Positions 1-5,325 are shown, counted from the stretch's first letter. The stretch: 5,325 nucleotides of DNA from Chloroflexota bacterium (GCA_025980355.1 JAICXR010000267.1:1-5325), one strand, 5' to 3'. Notes: generated by a model not told the origin, from the letters alone. Numbers and translations are program-made.

Positions 1-2
1 CC

Positions 3-1103
3 ACCGTCCGCCAACTGACCAACTACAAAGGGCACAGCCACCACCTCTACTTCACGAACCCCGGCTGGCACGCCGGTGGCCGGCGGGTGCTCTTCGGCTC
101 CGATCGTGCCAACCGGACGAACCTGTTCTCAATGGACCTGGCGACCGGCGAGTTCGTGCAGCTCACCGATCTGGCGCCGCCGCCCGCGCCGGAGCACCTC
201 GACTTCCTCTCCACCTGCGTCAACCCGATGCGGGAGGAGGCCTATTTCTGGTATCGGCGCCGGCTCATGGCCGTCGATCTGCAGCTCGGTGGGCTGCGCG
301 AGATCTACGCCGCGCCGGACGGTTTCGCGACGAACATGCTCAACTGCACGGCTGACGGCCGCTACGTCTGCACCGGCATCTACGAGGACCTCTCCTCCCG
401 CTTCCGGGTCGACCTGGGCAACGGGTACGTCGGCTTCCGGGAATACTTCGCCGCCCACCCGCTGTCCCAGGTGGTCCGCATCGCCACCGACGGCTCCGGT
501 GCAGAGACCGTCTTTGCGGAGCGCCACTGGATCGGGCACGTCAACACTTCGCCGACCCAACCGTCGCTGCTCACCTTCTGCCACGAAGGCCCCTGGGAGG
601 AAGTGGATAACCGCATCTGGGGTCTGGACCTCAACACCGGGCGCGTCTGGCCCATCCGCCCCCGCACGCACGCGGGCGAGCGAGTCGGGCACGAGTACTG
701 GCTGGCCGATGGCATCCGTCTCGGCTATCACGGCACCACGGCGGAACGGACGCCCTTCTACGGCGCTATCCGTTACGACAACACCGAGCAGGTGGAGGCG
801 CCGTTTCCCGGCGGCTCTACCCACTTCCACAGCCACGACCTCTCCTTGATCGTGGGCGACGGAAGCACCCGCGATCCGTACATACTGCTCTGGCGCTACG
901 AGAATGGCGCTTTCGAGGGGCCCCGCCGCCTCTGCCGCCACCGCGGTTCCTTCCACGTCCAGCAACTGCACGTCCACCCGCGCCTGTCGCCCGATAGCCG
1001 CCAGGTCCTGTTCACCGCCGACCCCGCCGGCTACGGCAACCTCTACCTGGCGGAGATCCCGGAGTTCGACCGCCTGCCGGCGGCGCGGCGGGACGGTGGG
1101 TGA
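3..1103 (+). CDS. ogl: Oligogalacturonate lyase (PL22 family), 5'-partial
   Basis: The product should cleave short oligogalacturonides, mainly the digalacturonate left by pectate lyases, by beta-elimination, releasing 4-deoxy-5-ketouronate. Family members are cytoplasmic seven-bladed propeller enzymes. The frame is open from base 3, so the start lies left of the window. 366 residues are visible against about 388 in the Yersinia enzyme, so roughly 20-25 are missing. Matching landmarks, compared from memory, are VRQLT at the left edge, CHEGP followed by VDNRIW (from 579), GHEYW with a His at 690 in the place of the catalytic base, a His-rich THFHSHD before IVGDG (His codons 822, 828, 834), and QQLHVH (Gln 960, His 969, His 975). 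The last corresponds to the Gln-x-x-His-x-His metal site, with one of the earlier histidines as the fourth ligand. The protein ends in EIPEFDRL near the family's usual C-terminus. No frameshift is seen. Family identity is firm; exact substrate length is inferred. Confidence 0.92.
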   Translation, partial: TVRQLTNYKGHSHHLYFTNPGWHAGGRRVLFGSDRANRTNLFSMDLATGEFVQLTDLAPPPAPEHLDFLSTCVNPMREEAYFWYRRRLMAVDLQLGGLREIYAAPDGFATNMLNCTADGRYVCTGIYEDLSSRFRVDLGNGYVGFREYFAAHPLSQVVRIATDGSGAETVFAERHWIGHVNTSPTQPSLLTFCHEGPWEEVDNRIWGLDLNTGRVWPIRPRTHAGERVGHEYWLADGIRLGYHGTTAERTPFYGAIRYDNTEQVEAPFPGGSTHFHSHDLSLIVGDGSTRDPYILLWRYENGAFEGPRRLCRHRGSFHVQQLHVHPRLSPDSRQVLFTADPAGYGNLYLAEIPEFDRLPAARRDGG

Positions 1104-1246
1104 TCGCCGTGCCACCGGTTACCGATATCGCCAGACCCCACCACAGTGCCCAGAGACGCGTCCAGATTGAGGCCATCCGTTTCAAGTAAACGGCGGTATG
1201 AGGTCGGCTGCGGACGCTCCCAGTAGGGGAGTTACGACGCTGCCGG
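1104..1246. other. Convergent intergenic gap with weak hairpins
   Basis: This gap separates the end of the lyase from the end of the toxin, which read towards each other. It contains three small inverted repeats: CCGTTT/AAACGG with a 5-base loop (1177-1193), CTCCC/GGGAG with a 5-base loop (1217-1231), and CTGCC/GGCAG (1240-1258, running over the toxin stop codon). None is followed by a T-run on either strand, so none is a convincing intrinsic terminator. Transcription from both sides must stop somewhere here, and these stems are the only candidates visible. I see no small gene in the gap. Confidence 0.3.
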
Positions 1247-1603
1247 TCAAAGGGGCAGGAATTCAACCTTCTCACGCCATTCCGCCTCCTCGGTCGACAA
1301 CCAGATCAGGACGAGGCTATCGATGATGTCTCTCACGGGATCGGCTTGTTGTGCTACCAGTAGCCCGGTCATCGCTTGACCGCCACGGAGTCGGTCGTAC
1401 GCACTGGCTACCATCGTGTTGATGTCGTGAGTTATGACAATCAGCCCATGGTTGGCAGCATACTCAAGTACGTCGGCATCCGGTCGGGTTTCCAGGCCGA
1501 TGTCTCGACAACGGAGAAACTCGGCATCCGGCAAGCGCCGAAGGAGGCCGATGATGATCCGTTCTCGCAGGTCATGGTCGGCAAGGAACCGCGGCCGGCT
1601 CAC
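1247..1603 (-). CDS. DUF5615 PIN-like toxin of a type II TA pair
   Basis: This 118-residue protein is a PIN-like nuclease domain of the DUF5615 type, the usual partner of DUF433 antitoxins; such proteins are predicted VapC-like RNases. Acidic residues expected at the metal site are visible: Asp9 in FLADHD right after the first strand, Asp44 in DADVLEYAA, and Asp60 in VITHD. The C-terminus (WREKVEFLPL) is the typical family ending. The start is GTG and overlaps the antitoxin stop as GTGA. No strong Shine-Dalgarno sits at the right distance (only a distant GAGGAG/GAGGG stretch), so translation is probably coupled to the antitoxin. An upstream start is ruled out because the first beta strand begins within five residues of this GTG. 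The family call is firm; RNase activity and targets are inferred. Confidence 0.85.
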   Translation of the reverse strand: MSRPRFLADHDLRERIIIGLLRRLPDAEFLRCRDIGLETRPDADVLEYAANHGLIVITHDINTMVASAYDRLRGGQAMTGLLVAQQADPVRDIIDSLVLIWLSTEEAEWREKVEFLPL

Positions 1604-1926
1604 GATCGCTTCGCTGTTCCCTCACTCCTCAACATCCGAAGCCGTTCCCTGACCGGGTTAGTACGGGCCTCCGCCCGGGTCCGTTCGCGTACCCAGACGT
1701 CATCCTGACGGCGCAGGTAGATATCCAGCTCCGCCCGGTTCGCAAGGTAATCAGCGATGGCGCCGTAGACTTCCTCTAAACTGAGCGCCGGATAATCCTC
1801 GCGAATCGTCTCGGCCGAATCTCCCTGGTGAAAGCCCGCCAAGACCGAGTCGATCATGACACGAGTATCGCCAACCCGTAACACGCCGTGTTCATCGGGC
1901 CGGATGTAGCGCATGCCACTTTCCAT
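1600..1926 (-). CDS. DUF433 domain antitoxin
   Basis: This is a 108-residue DUF433 protein, a small helix-turn-helix-like fold used as the antitoxin of DUF5615 toxins. Characteristic segments are MRYIRPDEHGV, VGDTRVMIDSVLAGF (residues 18-32) and YPALSLEEVYGAIADYL (45-61), followed by a charged helical tail rich in Arg and Glu that probably contacts the toxin. By family analogy it should neutralise the toxin and repress its own promoter. I chose the ATG at 1926 because GGGGGA lies a few bases before it. The ATG four codons further in (1914) is possible. The reading frame opens further up to an ATG at 1974, but that extension is low-complexity, unlike the family, and overlaps a -10-like box. 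It is the first gene of the pair, as expected for antitoxin-first operons. Confidence 0.83.
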   Translation of the reverse strand: MESGMRYIRPDEHGVLRVGDTRVMIDSVLAGFHQGDSAETIREDYPALSLEEVYGAIADYLANRAELDIYLRRQDDVWVRERTRAEARTNPVRERLRMLRSEGTAKRS

Positions 1927-1972
1927 AGCGGTCCCCCAAATGCCTGCGGTCCCTTCGGCACCCGACAGCCCC

Positions 1973-1978
1973 ATTCTA
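1973..1978 (-). promoter_or_regulatory. Possible -10 box of the TA operon
   Basis: Read on the minus strand this is TAGAAT, a five-of-six match to TATAAT, which would give a leader of about 40 bases before the antitoxin ATG at 1926. No hexamer resembling TTGACA sits 16-18 bases upstream, and there is no extended TGn element, so the call rests on one box alone. It would make the ATG at 1974 unusable. Confidence 0.25.
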
Positions 1979-2032
1979 ACGAACAGCAGGTATGGCCTCC
2001 CTGCGAGTGAACGCGCCTCCTATCAATGCCCG

Positions 2033-2056
2033 CCTGTTGACTGCACTGTTGACAGG
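2033..2056. promoter_or_regulatory. Candidate operator: CTGTTGAC repeat over the -35 box
   Basis: CTGTTGAC occurs twice (2034-2041 and 2046-2053), exactly 12 bases apart. The whole block also reads as an imperfect palindrome: CCTGTTGAC, six bases, then GTTGACAGG, with seven of nine positions symmetrical and perfect CCTGT/ACAGG ends. The right copy supplies the TTGACA of the promoter. The position suits a repressor site controlling the sugar-binding protein, perhaps a LacI or GntR family member, but no regulator gene is visible here and none can be assigned. Confidence 0.35.
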
Positions 2057-2077
2057 GTGCCCCCGATAGCGTATACC
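2049..2077 (+). promoter_or_regulatory. Sigma-70 type promoter of the binding-protein gene
   Basis: A perfect -35 hexamer TTGACA (2049-2054) is followed, after exactly 17 bases, by TATACC (2072-2077), a four-of-six match to the -10 consensus. Transcription should begin near 2084, leaving a leader of about 30 bases with the ribosome site GGAAAGG at 2101-2107, eight bases before the GTG start. The -35 box lies inside the repeated motif described separately, so a bound regulator would be expected to compete with RNA polymerase. Confidence 0.6.
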
Positions 2078-2115
2078 GCCCCCATCTCCGACACGATCTT
2101 GGAAAGGCAACACAC

Positions 2116-3543
2116 GTGTTTCGTTCTCTTCCGACGCAGCGTCGCATCTCCCGCCGCATCCTGGTCACGACCGGGCTCCAGGTGACGCTGGCCGGCCTTG
2201 CCCTCTCCGCCTGCGGCGGTTCGCTGCCGACCGCGTCCGCCACCGGTAGCGCGTCCAGCGCCGCGGTCACCACGTCGAGCGCTGCCACCACCGTGGCGAC
2301 CACGGCAGCCCCGGTCTCCACCAGCGCCGTCGCCGCGACAACAACCGGCAGCGCAGCGGCGACCACGTTGCAGTACATCGGCTGGGATGCGATGACAACG
2401 CTCGGCCTCGTCCAGAGGTTCTACCAGGACGAGTTCACGCCGACGCATCCCGGCATCGCCGTCAACGTCATCTCTACTTCCGGCGGTAACTTCAACGACA
2501 AGATCACGACGCTCATGGCCGGTGGCACGCCGCCGGACATCATGTACGTCCAGGACTACATGGCGAGCAGTTGGGTCAGCAAGAACGTCCTGACCGACCT
2601 GAGCTCCTTTGCTAGTGCGGACAAGAGCGGCATCGTCCAGCAGAACTGGCCCACCGCCATCGGTTTCTTCCAGATCGGCGGCAAGCTCTACGGTTTGCCC
2701 AAGGATTTCTCCTCGATGGTCATCTATTACAACAAGGACCTGTTCGCCGCGGGCGGGGTCAACGCCCCAGGCGCCACCGGCTGGACATGGGACGAATTCC
2801 TGGCGGCGAGCCACAAACTCACCAAGCAGAGCACGAGCCAGCCCCAATGGGGCTTTATGCTGCGCACCGGGAGCGACTCCGGCTTCGGCCCCTGGATCTG
2901 GCAAAACGGCGGCGACTTTTACAGCGATCCGCACAACCCCACCGCCGCGACGTTTACCCTGGATCAAGCGCCAGCGGTCGACGCCATCCAGTGGTACGCC
3001 GACCTCGTGCTCAAGGAACACGTGGCACCGACGGCCGACCAGTTGAAGAACCAGGGCGACCTGTTCGCCAAGGGGCAGATCGCCATGCAGCAGAACTGGA
3101 CGTCGGCGATCGTCAGCATGCGTCCGGCCATCAAGAGCTTCACCTTCGATGCCATACCCATGCCGAAGGAGAAGAACGCCGCGATCCCGTTGACCGTGGT
3201 GGCCCTGGGTGTTCCCACCGGATCCAAGCATGTCGATGGCGCCTGGCAGGCCATCGCCTTCTACAACGGCCCCAGCGGCTCGCAGTTCACCCTGCGCAAC
3301 GGTTGGGGCATTCCGCCGAACCAGGCCATCGCCAAGTCCCAGGCCTTCCTACAGGACGTGCCGCCGGCAAACAAGCAGGTCTTCTTGGACCAGATCCAGT
3401 ACGCTCGCCTGTGGCCCCAGGGCGCCGCCTGGCCCGACCAGCGCGCCATCATTCTCAAGGCCGTGAGCAACGTGCAGGCCGGCCAGCAGAAAGCCGGCGA
3501 CGCCATCGCCGCCGTCAAGCAGCAGGTGCTGGCCACGCAATAG
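2116..3543 (+). CDS. Carbohydrate ABC transporter substrate-binding lipoprotein
   Basis: This is a 475-residue extracellular solute-binding protein of the family 1 (sugar) type, which captures a sugar outside the cell and hands it to an ABC importer. The N-terminus has SRRIL, resembling a twin-arginine motif, a hydrophobic stretch, and a lipobox LSAC with Cys33 as the lipid-anchored residue. An Ala/Thr/Ser-rich linker (about 36-84) follows. The folded domain shows AGGTPPDI (135-142), YGLPKDF running into IYYNKDLF (192-210), and TWDEF (224-228), all typical of this family. The many Trp and Tyr residues suit sugar stacking. The start is GTG with GGAAAGG eight bases upstream. The next gene on the same strand is 165 bases away and is not a permease, so the membrane and ATPase partners must be encoded elsewhere. 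The ligand is unknown; a uronate oligomer is a guess from the neighbouring lyase. Confidence 0.9.
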   Translation: MFRSLPTQRRISRRILVTTGLQVTLAGLALSACGGSLPTASATGSASSAAVTTSSAATTVATTAAPVSTSAVAATTTGSAAATTLQYIGWDAMTTLGLVQRFYQDEFTPTHPGIAVNVISTSGGNFNDKITTLMAGGTPPDIMYVQDYMASSWVSKNVLTDLSSFASADKSGIVQQNWPTAIGFFQIGGKLYGLPKDFSSMVIYYNKDLFAAGGVNAPGATGWTWDEFLAASHKLTKQSTSQPQWGFMLRTGSDSGFGPWIWQNGGDFYSDPHNPTAATFTLDQAPAVDAIQWYADLVLKEHVAPTADQLKNQGDLFAKGQIAMQQNWTSAIVSMRPAIKSFTFDAIPMPKEKNAAIPLTVVALGVPTGSKHVDGAWQAIAFYNGPSGSQFTLRNGWGIPPNQAIAKSQAFLQDVPPANKQVFLDQIQYARLWPQGAAWPDQRAIILKAVSNVQAGQQKAGDAIAAVKQQVLATQ

Positions 3544-3558
3544 GACCAGCGGGAAGCC

Positions 3559-3584
3559 CGGCGGACGGACGTTCTCGCCCGCCG
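3559..3584 (+). terminator. Weak GC-rich hairpin after the binding-protein gene
   Basis: CGGCGG (3559-3564) and CCGCCG (3579-3584) can pair across a 14-base loop, starting 16 bases after the stop codon. There is no T-run behind it, so it could be an attenuating or 3'-end-protecting stem rather than a classical terminator. Two further stems occur downstream: GAGCAG/CTGCTC (3611-3630) and CGGG/CCCG with a CGAG loop (3643-3654). In DNA this rich in GC such stems arise easily by chance. Confidence 0.25.
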
Positions 3585-3667
3585 CCGTCGGCCCCGCATG
3601 CCCCTGTACGGAGCAGGTGGGCTGCTGCTCGCGGACGTGCCCCGGGCGAGCCCGCTCACCTGGACGC

Positions 3668-3673
3668 TATCAT
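3668..3673 (+). promoter_or_regulatory. Possible -10 box before the first dehydrogenase
   Basis: TATCAT matches TATAAT at five of six positions and lies 35 bases before the ATG at 3709, which would suit a separate start of transcription. No -35 hexamer is found at 16-18 bases (the stretch there is GGCGAG), so the gene could equally be read through from the binding-protein promoter. Confidence 0.22.
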
Positions 3674-3708
3674 CCTTCCTGGTAATGACAGGGCGAAGGA
3701 GCGCGACC

Positions 3709-4440
3709 ATGGGCAAGCTCGACGGCAAAGTGGCGCTGGTGACGGGGGCCGGACGGGGGATCGGCCGCGGTATCGCCCGCGGTCTGGCGACGGAGGGCGC
3801 TAGCCTCGTCCTGGCGGCGCGCAGCGACCAGCAACTGCGCGCGGCGGCCGAGGAACTGACGGCCAGCGGGGCAACGGTGCTGGCGATCCCTACCGACGTG
3901 GCGGACGAGAAACGGGTGCAGGACCTTTTTCGGGCGACGATGGAGCGGTTTCACCGCCTGGACATCCTGGTCAATAACGCCGGCGCCTTCGAGGGCGGCC
4001 CCCTGGACGAACTGACGCTCGAAGCCTGGAGCCACGTGATCGGCGTCAACCTGACCGGCCCCTTCCTCTGTACACGGGAGGCGCTGCGAATCATGAAGCC
4101 GCAGGGCGGCGGGCGGATCATCAATATCGGCAGCATTTCCGCACAGCGCGTGCGGCTCAACTCCGCGCCGTATAGCAGCAGTAAGCACGGGCTGTGGGGG
4201 CTGACGCAGGTCACCGCCCTGGAAGGACGCGACTACGGCGTCACCTGCGGCTGCCTGCACCCGGGCAATGTCCGCGTCGAGCGGCGCCGCGGCGGCACGC
4301 GCAGCAGCGACGAGGAGCCCATGATGGAGGTGGAGGACATCGCCCAGGCCGCGGTGCTCATGGCGACCTTGCCGCCGAACGTGAACATGCTGGAAGCGAT
4401 CGTGCTGCCGATGGGCCAGTTGTACGTCGGGCGGGGCTAG
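3709..4440 (+). CDS. Classical short-chain dehydrogenase/reductase (SDR)
   Basis: This 243-residue NAD(P)-dependent oxidoreductase has the Rossmann motif TGAGRGIG (12-19), Asp63 after the third strand, NNAG (89-92), and a full catalytic tetrad: Asn114 (VNLTG), Ser142 (NIGS), Tyr155 and Lys159 (YSSSK). Arg38 just after the second strand favours NADP(H). The substrate is not evident; FabG-like, sugar or keto-acid reductase names would all be guesses. The C-terminal part is unusual: HPGNVRVERRR replaces the common PGxxxT region, and the end is LPMGQLYVGRG instead of a VDGG type. The ATG at 3709 is chosen because GAAGGAG lies seven bases upstream and SDRs begin this close to the Rossmann strand; a start at 3598 would add 37 residues unrelated to the fold. 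It follows the sugar-binding protein and may be cotranscribed. Its stop overlaps that of the opposing dehydrogenase. Confidence 0.88.
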   Translation: MGKLDGKVALVTGAGRGIGRGIARGLATEGASLVLAARSDQQLRAAAEELTASGATVLAIPTDVADEKRVQDLFRATMERFHRLDILVNNAGAFEGGPLDELTLEAWSHVIGVNLTGPFLCTREALRIMKPQGGGRIINIGSISAQRVRLNSAPYSSSKHGLWGLTQVTALEGRDYGVTCGCLHPGNVRVERRRGGTRSSDEEPMMEVEDIAQAAVLMATLPPNVNMLEAIVLPMGQLYVGRG

Positions 4441-4448
4441 CCGCGCCC
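4429..4448. terminator. Palindrome spanning the two convergent stop codons
   Basis: A 20-base imperfect palindrome: GGGCG, one mismatched position, GG, a central CTAG, CC, the mismatch partner (G-G), then CGCCC. The central CTAG holds the TAG stop of the rightward dehydrogenase (4438-4440) and the TAG stop of the leftward one (4437-4439). As RNA it folds into a short, very stable GC stem on either strand. It lacks a U-run, so a two-way terminator or 3'-end stabiliser is an inference. Confidence 0.4.
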
Positions 4449-5216
4449 CCGGAAGACGGACGAGCCGCCGTCGGTATTCAGCACCGCGCCGGTGACCTGT
4501 GACGCCTCATCGCTCGCCAGGAAGAGGACGGCGTTGGCGGCGTCCTGCGCTTCCTGGATGCGGCCCATCGGCATGCGCTTGCCCGTTTCTTGGAGCCACT
4601 GCTCATCGTGCCCCTCCTGGGCTTGGACGCGGATCTCGCCTTCGCTGATCACCCAGCCGGGGATGACGTAGTTGACGCGCACCAGACGGCGGGCATAAGC
4701 GGCGGCCAGCGTCTTGGTCAGGTTCAAGAGCGCCCCCTTGGAGGCGGCGTAGGCGACGAGGTTGGGCGAGCCGAGCAGACCGTGGAGGGAGCCCATGTTG
4801 ACGACGCTGCCCCCTCCCCCCTGCACCATCGCCGGGATGGCGTGCTTGCAGCAGAAGAAGGCGCCCTTGAAGTTGATGTTCATGATCTCGTCCAGCGCCT
4901 CCGGCGTCGTCTCTTCCAGGCTATGGCGCGGGAAGATGCCGGCGTTGTTGACCAGGATGTCCAGGTGGCCGTAGCGACCGAGAGCCGCCTGCACCACCCG
5001 TGCACAGTCGCTCTCGCTCGCGACGTCGGTGCGGCAGAAGAGGGCCTGGCCACCCTGCTCGGTGATCCGGCGCACCGTCTCCTCGCCGGTCGTGGCCGTG
5101 CGATTGGCGATCTCGACGCTGGCGCCTTCGCGGGCCAGCGTCTCCGCGCACGCCCGGCCAATGCCGGTACCGGCCCCGGTGACGATGGCGACTTTGCCGG
5201 CAACTCGCCATGGCAC
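4437..5216 (-). CDS. Classical short-chain dehydrogenase/reductase (SDR), second
   Basis: This 259-residue NAD(P)-dependent oxidoreductase has TGAGTGIG (13-20), Asp64 (TDV), NNAG (90-93), a complete tetrad Asn115, Ser143, Tyr156 and Lys160 (YAASK), Pro-Gly at 186-187, and a C-terminal NTDGG (247-251) close to the standard VDGG. Asn-Arg at 38-39 after the second strand favours NADP(H). It resembles the glucose-1-dehydrogenase / 3-ketoacyl reductase style of SDR, which covers many substrates, so no reaction is assigned; a ketouronate reductase resembling KduD is only a contextual possibility. I chose the GTG at 5216 because AGGAG lies six bases upstream of it; the ATG at 5222 touches that same AGGAG directly and would be poorly placed. 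It is not a close copy of the neighbouring SDR: motifs agree but loops and C-termini differ. It faces that gene and overlaps it by four bases. Confidence 0.88.
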   Translation of the reverse strand: MPWRVAGKVAIVTGAGTGIGRACAETLAREGASVEIANRTATTGEETVRRITEQGGQALFCRTDVASESDCARVVQAALGRYGHLDILVNNAGIFPRHSLEETTPEALDEIMNINFKGAFFCCKHAIPAMVQGGGGSVVNMGSLHGLLGSPNLVAYAASKGALLNLTKTLAAAYARRLVRVNYVIPGWVISEGEIRVQAQEGHDEQWLQETGKRMPMGRIQEAQDAANAVLFLASDEASQVTGAVLNTDGGSSVFRGRG

Positions 5217-5222
5217 TCCCAT

Positions 5223-5227
5223 CTCCT
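5223..5227 (-). promoter_or_regulatory. Shine-Dalgarno that decides the second SDR's start
   Basis: On the minus strand AGGAG runs directly into the ATG at 5222 and then stands six bases before the in-frame GTG at 5216. A spacing of zero does not work well, whereas six is near optimal, so the GTG is the better start. The two choices differ by two residues. Confidence 0.5.
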
Positions 5228-5294
5228 ATTCCCACTCACGGTTCTACGCGGTATCTCAGGGACGCATACTACCCGACGTGGGAGGTTGTCCGCC

Positions 5295-5320
5295 GTGTAT
5301 AATCGGCATAGAGATTACAC
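5295..5320. promoter_or_regulatory. Candidate operator: inverted repeat over TATAAT
   Basis: GTGTATAATC (5295-5304) and GATTACAC (5313-5320) form an inverted repeat with one extra T in the left arm. The inner arms TAATC/GATTA are perfect across an 8-base spacer. The repeat covers the -10 box and the predicted transcription start, a standard place for a repressor. No regulator gene is seen in the window; it could be the next gene to the right. Confidence 0.35.
5298..5303 (+). promoter_or_regulatory. Rightward -10 box for a gene beyond the edge
   Basis: A perfect TATAAT on the plus strand. The hexamer 17 bases upstream is GACGTG, a poor -35 match, which suggests an activator-dependent or weak promoter. 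Transcription would begin near 5310 and read out of the window, so a rightward gene, divergent from the second dehydrogenase, is expected soon after 5325. Confidence 0.4.
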
Positions 5321-5325
5321 CGTCA

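Noticed and set aside
129..1115. Long open frame on the minus strand opposite the lyase
   Set aside because: It mirrors the lyase gene in high-GC DNA, has no recognisable motif, and the lyase frame carries conserved catalytic residues throughout.
1927..1974. 16-residue N-terminal extension of the antitoxin
   Set aside because: It does not resemble DUF433 proteins, and a ribosome-site-like GGGGGA precedes the ATG at 1926.
2221..2367. Repetitive-looking GCC/ACC/AGC-rich DNA, considered as a tandem repeat
   Set aside because: There is no fixed repeat unit; it encodes the Ala/Thr/Ser linker of the lipoprotein.
2023..3231. 402-codon open frame on the minus strand opposite the binding protein
   Set aside because: Its translation is Arg/Gly/His-rich without domain features and it runs across the binding protein's promoter; it is a shadow of the GC-rich coding strand.
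3598..3708. 37-residue N-terminal extension of the first dehydrogenase
   Set aside because: SDRs start just before the Rossmann strand, and an excellent ribosome site (GAAGGAG, 7-base spacing) serves the ATG at 3709.
2787..3803. 338-codon frame on the plus strand overlapping the binding protein and first dehydrogenase
   Set aside because: It is out of frame with two clear genes, covers both their coding regions, and has Arg/Pro/Gln-rich low-complexity content typical of a shifted frame.
3709..5216. The two dehydrogenases as an inverted duplication
   Set aside because: They share only general family motifs; lengths, loops and C-termini differ, so an ancient family relation explains them better than recent duplication.
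1..5325. CRISPR array, tRNA or rRNA gene, insertion sequence, origin or attachment site
   Set aside because: I saw no regularly spaced direct repeats, cloverleaf, transposase-like frame, terminal inverted repeats flanking a gene, or DnaA-box cluster.

Overview
This is a GC-rich window of bacterial DNA. By hand count, single 60-base rows give about 65-77% GC in the metabolic genes and about 55-60% in the toxin-antitoxin pair. The mix is a PL22 oligogalacturonate lyase, a DUF433/DUF5615 toxin-antitoxin pair, a lipoprotein sugar-binding protein with a long Ala/Thr/Ser linker, and two unrelated short-chain dehydrogenases. This resembles environmental Chloroflexota (Thermomicrobia-like), but that placement is an impression from gene content, not a proven assignment.

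Layout from left to right. (1) Positions 3-1103, + strand: an oligogalacturonate lyase cut by the left edge, missing only about 20-25 N-terminal residues, with its metal-binding Gln/His/His motif intact. (2) Positions 1104-1246: a short convergent gap with only weak hairpins. (3) Positions 1247-1926, - strand: a two-gene operon of a DUF433 antitoxin and a DUF5615 PIN-like toxin overlapping by four bases (GTGA). (4) Positions 1927-2115: a divergent regulatory gap with a consensus TTGACA -35 box, a 17-base spacer and TATACC, overlaid by a repeated CTGTTGAC motif. (5) Positions 2116-3543, + strand: a lipoprotein substrate-binding protein of a carbohydrate ABC transporter, with no permease genes beside it. 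(6) Positions 3709-4440, + strand: a classical short-chain dehydrogenase. (7) Positions 4437-5216, - strand: a second classical short-chain dehydrogenase. The two dehydrogenases meet tail to tail and share a CTAG in which both stop codons lie, at the centre of a 20-base imperfect palindrome. (8) Positions 5217-5325: the upstream region of the second dehydrogenase, which also holds a rightward TATAAT box overlaid by an imperfect inverted repeat and probably drives a gene beyond the edge.

Taken together, this looks like part of a catabolic island for plant-wall uronate sugars. The lyase breaks oligogalacturonides into 4-deoxy-5-ketouronate, the binding protein could capture a sugar for import, and the dehydrogenases could reduce or oxidise keto-sugar intermediates. 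Only the lyase assignment is specific; the link to the other genes is inferred from proximity. The toxin-antitoxin pair lies in reverse orientation between them and looks like an insertion of accessory DNA. I found no clearly undescribed system. The most useful leads are the two operator-like regions and the palindrome spanning the two stop codons.
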